Below are positions 61,601 to 64,000 of a stretch of DNA of 64,000 nt, in pieces (within the stretch, counting starts at the first letter, position 1; every line of letters starts with the position of its first letter). Position numbers and translations under genes: made by a program. The stretch comes from Opitutales bacterium (lineage in GTDB: Bacteria; Verrucomicrobiota; Verrucomicrobiia; Opitutales; Seribacteraceae). A model generated the notes under the pieces. That model was not told the origin of the DNA, did no database searches, and saw only the letters and a program-made list of their open reading frames with translations. The stretch covers positions 124,001-188,000 of the forward strand of contig JAQWWZ010000025.1 in the NCBI GenBank assembly GCA_029254745.1, given 5' to 3'.

Positions 61601-64000
61601 CTACTGCCCGCGGGCTTGATACTTTAATTTCTATCCAGGGTGATGGCGTGGATATCGACCAAGATGGCTATCCTGATGCAAAGATTGACCAGTCCAAAAT
61701 ACATATTGGTTTCAAGGGTGAAGTTTTCCTTGAACAATCCTTTTATGTTGAAATTTTATCTGCCGCTAGCCTTGCGAATACAACCTTAACCATTGGGGAT
61801 ACAAACAGAACAATTACAATCGACTATGCTCTTAATGGGGCAACTGCACTGACCACCGTGGGGTATACAGCCAGCGATTCACTTACCGATATTCGGGATC
61901 GCACTACAGATATTATTAGAAAGCAGTGGGCATTCCCAGAATCTCTACTATCTGGTCCACAAATCGAAAATAATGCTAGCGGGGGCACTTCATTTACTTT
62001 TTCTGCATTAACAGGGAAATTTACCACCAACAACCCCTCCTCTATTTTAATCACTCCTGAAAGTAATATGCTTTTCAGCGGCCTCGGTTTTACCCGGGCA
62101 ACACCAGTGATTGCACCGGCTCCCTCCATATTTGGCTTCTCTGAAGTTTTAACCTCGAGTAACATAGACTCCACCAGTAGCAATCGCCCTTCCTTGACTG
62201 CGACCAGGGACAACGAAACTGACGATATTTACCTCTTAGACCTTGATACCAATGAAACCGAAAGAGTGAGTTTGAGCAGCTTCGGCTTTCCGGTTAACTA
62301 TATACCAAGTACGGCTTCGACAATGCCAAGTAATCGGTTTCCGACTATTAGCGGTAATGGTAGGCATATTTTCTTTAGTAGCGATGCAGAGGACGAAGCA
62401 GGTTTAGCTTTTACTACTTCCAACCAGAACCCACTGGATACAGGTAATGCAAGAGATATTTATCATCGAAATCGACAGCTCAGTAAGATTGCCAATAATC
62501 TGACTGATGTAGAAATTCTTTTTCCTTCCTCAGAACTTACTTTTTCTTTTGGTGCGAGTGCAACTATCCCCGTCGTGGTAGATGTTAAAGAAAATATTTC
62601 TGCTGTTTCTTTCGTGGGAATCTTTGTGGACAATGAACGCGTTGGCTTTATGTCATCATTTAGTGCAGGGAATTCTTTAAATACCGGCAGGTACACATAC
62701 CTGTTAAATAGTTCCAACTTTTTCAATTCCCAGGTAACGGGTCAAGGGACGCATGAAATTTCAGTACTAGCGTTTGATAGAAATTCCAATGTCGTTGGAT
62801 CTTCTTCTTCAACAATCACCATGAATGATTTTGAAGGATCATTAAACCCGACGATTGAAATGGTAGACCCAGTTTTCGATAATATTACTTCGACTTCAAC
62901 TATTCCATTGCTTGCGAGAGGTAGTGATGCTGATGGTAATTTCATAGGAGTTCAATTTTATGTAAATGGACAACCTGAAGGGAAAAAACTATTTCGGGCA
63001 TCATCAGAATTCCCGGAAGCCACAAATTACACTCTTCAGTGGTCCCCCAAACAACAGGGAAACTTTAGCTTTTTTGCCCTTGGTTGGGATAATAGTGGTA
63101 ACTATGTTAGCTCTGCTATTTACAATATCTCTTCAACGACAGGCTCAGATCCTCCTGCAGTAGAAATCTCCAAACCATTCCAGACGATTGACTTGAATAG
63201 TAGTTTTATTGTTTTGGATCCTATCACAGGATCTATTGTTAATGTTAATTTAACCGAACCCATAGGCAGAGGCTATTTCACGCATCCCAAAATAAGTGTT
63301 ACGGGTGTGGGTACGGGTGCAAAAATAACCCCGATTGTAGATTGGAGTTTTAGTTCACCAGATTATGGTAAAGTTACAAAATTAACCGTGGAAAGTACAG
63401 GGCAGGGTTATGACTCCAAAGATACCTCTATTAGGATTACTCCAGTGCTTCAAAGTGTTAAGCTTGGAGTGGAAGCCAGCATTAGTACCTTTTATGAATT
63501 TAATGCATCTGGTGATTTGCAATCCACTCGGTTTTATATCGGCACTAGGTTTGATGGTAAATTACTAACAGGCTCAGGATATGTAACCGCACCTAAGTTT
63601 AGGCCACGAACAGTTTCTACACCAGGGCGACTTCCCTTAGCGCCACCATCACTCGGTGAAACCACAACAAATGTGCTACCCTTGGATGCTACACTAGCAT
63701 CTCCTCCGAGCTACCCTGCCGCTCGGATTAGTGGAGGCTTTAATCATTCACCTTTTTATCTAGAAGCAAATGTTTCAAGCTCAAATGCCAATATTGCGGA
63801 AGTAGGACTATCAATTAATGGTGAAGTTTCAGAAGAGTCCCTAAAAACGAGCCCTCCTTATGTTTTCCCAGTTTACATCGATGACCCTATAGAATATTCC
63901 ATCGTTGTCTTGGTAAAAGATGACAATGGGAATATTTCATCAAGTGACCCACTTACTTTTGACTGTCGTGAGATGGTAGAATCTTCACCCATAGCTTTCT
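58642..64000 (+). CDS. Second giant exported protein (partial, open at the window end): CARDB-like, PD40 propeller, GxGY modules
   Basis: The frame is open from the ATG at 58642 to base 64000 (at least 1786 residues) and runs out of the window. A signal peptide (about 1-25, ending near KSGAQ) starts it. Residues about 30-420 look like CARDB-type beta domains that recur in archaeal and bacterial surface proteins. From about 430 to 1280, PD40/TolB-like propeller blades occur (SKDGRFVVYE, SGDGTTIVFHS, NQDGKFVVFESDATNL, SEDGRTIVYA, SGNGRHIFFSSDA). GxGY modules interrupt them (about 704-786 and 867-1016), and more lie at about 1541-1620, after an Ig-like region. The start overlaps the preceding stop (ATGA), so translation is coupled. 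Function unknown; exported or surface-bound by inference. Confidence 0.8.
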   Translation, partial: MTKLTKLLLFSVLSFFCLGQKSGAQVTDLSIEFTGTQPAEVLVGSSFAITGRVFHVDANSTDVPAGETVIATVELKDPDGQIISTHIQTWSGFKQSTPNPELNNDNVATAKQIIFSMPWSQAQKWTEDALWSVTIRVQGAALENNPANNQATHTFSLVIPNLQVTSLSTQFNDYLPGSDIYPAVVVRNDSAVRTQEGVFFPLVVRLLENGIIVDEESVVLPFADGGLTPSIEAESDTGEITMPPLRLPADANPNSTWMVEAVVDPSFIAPEHIIHETIEDAEGSDNRMEIPITIDPGNVILTVDQDSFFGDIGTFNGLDPVRISFSIRHTGTTLLSGEFTARVLLSEDDSFTDNDDFILREFNVGQSGLGANLKPNETIHLDWIQQLPDNLEGDYYLGVTIANQNFPLDNTPVITLVSENNGITSLVTDTSGMAERPHTSKDGRFVVYEQTNQNGDQQIYYQDLVIGGAPTLISKSFLNPNVGANGDSFRPRISGDGTTIVFHSIAGNLVPGDGNNHEDIFLYKIYNQQLIRAEGFGGNEADEGSFYPDINQDGKFVVFESDATNLNSNGISSTGRQIFLWDLTNPLDSQIKPLTQGNKASKAPKIDDNASNVVFVSDATDLSDRNFTNDVDTNGETDVFLLRLEDNYLTRVNRPSDTFLAYFPSNMEARGGPSDQVEISGDGETIVFRSEATNLLLLKGISNIRVDRGGVGYFGNPSIVVTDSNGTGSGAILSLSTGVNSYGQIQLSGVRIINPGINYVDPIVSVIPDPNFPSPRETAVITAFISHPEGDIYRVKTSDALLLQSNIPLNRVSEKNEVGGNMPSREPSISEDGRTIVYATKSSNLLDSNVTRSDGRVYFSNPTEQASATAILVGGIGEIEIQNPGLGYQNGFLKIEDFSGIGSGAIASYQVDTFGRISSVLVVSGGENYDLDSTTISVDNPRGGTGFEAGVIRFEQVAGSVANRTGGALVHRVEMLNNGAGYQQAVTTARGLDTLISIQGDGVDIDQDGYPDAKIDQSKIHIGFKGEVFLEQSFYVEILSAASLANTTLTIGDTNRTITIDYALNGATALTTVGYTASDSLTDIRDRTTDIIRKQWAFPESLLSGPQIENNASGGTSFTFSALTGKFTTNNPSSILITPESNMLFSGLGFTRATPVIAPAPSIFGFSEVLTSSNIDSTSSNRPSLTATRDNETDDIYLLDLDTNETERVSLSSFGFPVNYIPSTASTMPSNRFPTISGNGRHIFFSSDAEDEAGLAFTTSNQNPLDTGNARDIYHRNRQLSKIANNLTDVEILFPSSELTFSFGASATIPVVVDVKENISAVSFVGIFVDNERVGFMSSFSAGNSLNTGRYTYLLNSSNFFNSQVTGQGTHEISVLAFDRNSNVVGSSSSTITMNDFEGSLNPTIEMVDPVFDNITSTSTIPLLARGSDADGNFIGVQFYVNGQPEGKKLFRASSEFPEATNYTLQWSPKQQGNFSFFALGWDNSGNYVSSAIYNISSTTGSDPPAVEISKPFQTIDLNSSFIVLDPITGSIVNVNLTEPIGRGYFTHPKISVTGVGTGAKITPIVDWSFSSPDYGKVTKLTVESTGQGYDSKDTSIRITPVLQSVKLGVEASISTFYEFNASGDLQSTRFYIGTRFDGKLLTGSGYVTAPKFRPRTVSTPGRLPLAPPSLGETTTNVLPLDATLASPPSYPAARISGGFNHSPFYLEANVSSSNANIAEVGLSINGEVSEESLKTSPPYVFPVYIDDPIEYSIVVLVKDDNGNISSSDPLTFDCREMVESSPIAF
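60752..61000 (+). repeat. GxGY module pair within a propeller blade
   Basis: Units IRVDRGGVGYFGNPSIVV and VRIINPGINYVDPIVSV, with GTGSGAILSLS between them. The flanks SEATNLLLLKG and HPEGDIYRVKT read like one PD40 blade split by the module. Confidence 0.5.
61240..61690 (+). repeat. GxGY module run splitting the propeller
   Basis: Three units: IEIQNPGLGYQNG, VLVVSGGENYDLD and VEMLNNGAGYQQA, each with a Gly-rich turn (GIGSGAIASY, RGGTGFEAG). They follow the blade DGRTIVYATKSSNLL, and propeller sequence resumes near 62150 with DDIYLLDLD. Confidence 0.5.
63262..63500 (+). repeat. GxGY module pair near the window end
   Basis: Units IGRGYFTHPKISV and LTVESTGQGYDSKD, with GVGTGAKITPIV between them. 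Same pattern as above, after an Ig-like part. Confidence 0.5.

Noticed and set aside
45221-64000. Phage tail or prophage origin of the giant proteins, because GxGY-like repeats occur in phage proteins
   Set aside because: Both giants have signal peptides, lectin, LamG and peptidase domains, and no capsid, terminase, integrase or lysis genes are nearby.

Overview
The window is a compact, AT-rich bacterial chromosome segment. It most likely comes from the phylum Verrucomicrobiota (class Opitutia/Opitutae, marine type). The strongest clue is a five-gene pilus-like cluster at 36583-45096 that matches, in order and in kind, the Amuc_1102-1101-1100-1099-1098 cluster known from Akkermansia. Low GC, very short intergenic gaps and several convergent gene pairs that touch or overlap suggest a streamlined genome. 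No phage genes, insertion sequences or CRISPR arrays were seen.

Left part (1-36.5 kb), housekeeping genes: tRNA-Gly(GCC) with a good promoter; an inositol-monophosphatase-type phosphatase; a DEDDh-like exonuclease; gyrB-gyrA; an SLC13-type transporter with TrkA_C domains; hemB; an acidic protein of unknown function; pyrD; a membrane-anchored MORN-like protein; tRNA-Leu(AAG); and an unknown 390-residue protein. A minus-strand operon then carries a HAD phosphatase, pyrB, a degenerate dihydroorotase (pyrC'), a CPBP protease and tsaE. After this come prfA-prmC, a Prc-type protease, a rhomboid, ComEC, a secreted redoxin, a lysine 2,3-aminomutase, dnaN, a RelE-like protein, kdsD (arabinose-5-phosphate isomerase)-ftsB-like-phosphohexomutase, pdhA-pdhB-pdhC and a Nudix hydrolase.

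Right part (36.5-64 kb), cell-surface genes: the pilus-like cluster (a small exported protein, a PilM-like protein with a PilN-like tail, a PilO-like Amuc_1100 homologue, Amuc_1099 and a secretin) is followed on the same strand, with no evident terminator, by two giant exported proteins. The first has 4474 residues and carries a C-type lectin domain, an M11-like metallopeptidase, two LamG folds, calcium-binding DxDxDG repeats, Ig-like domains and a Trp-rich C-terminus. The second starts inside the stop codon of the first (ATGA), combines a CARDB-like N-terminus with TolB/PD40 propeller blades, and is still open at base 64000.

Both giants, and the small MORN-like protein at 11802, share a short beta-rich module built around G-x-G-Y. 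In several places the module appears to sit inside other folds (the peptidase and the propeller blades). The secretin/pilus-like complex together with these giant proteins is the most interesting unit of the window. A second clear oddity is the pyrB partner, a dihydroorotase that has lost nearly all of its metal ligands.
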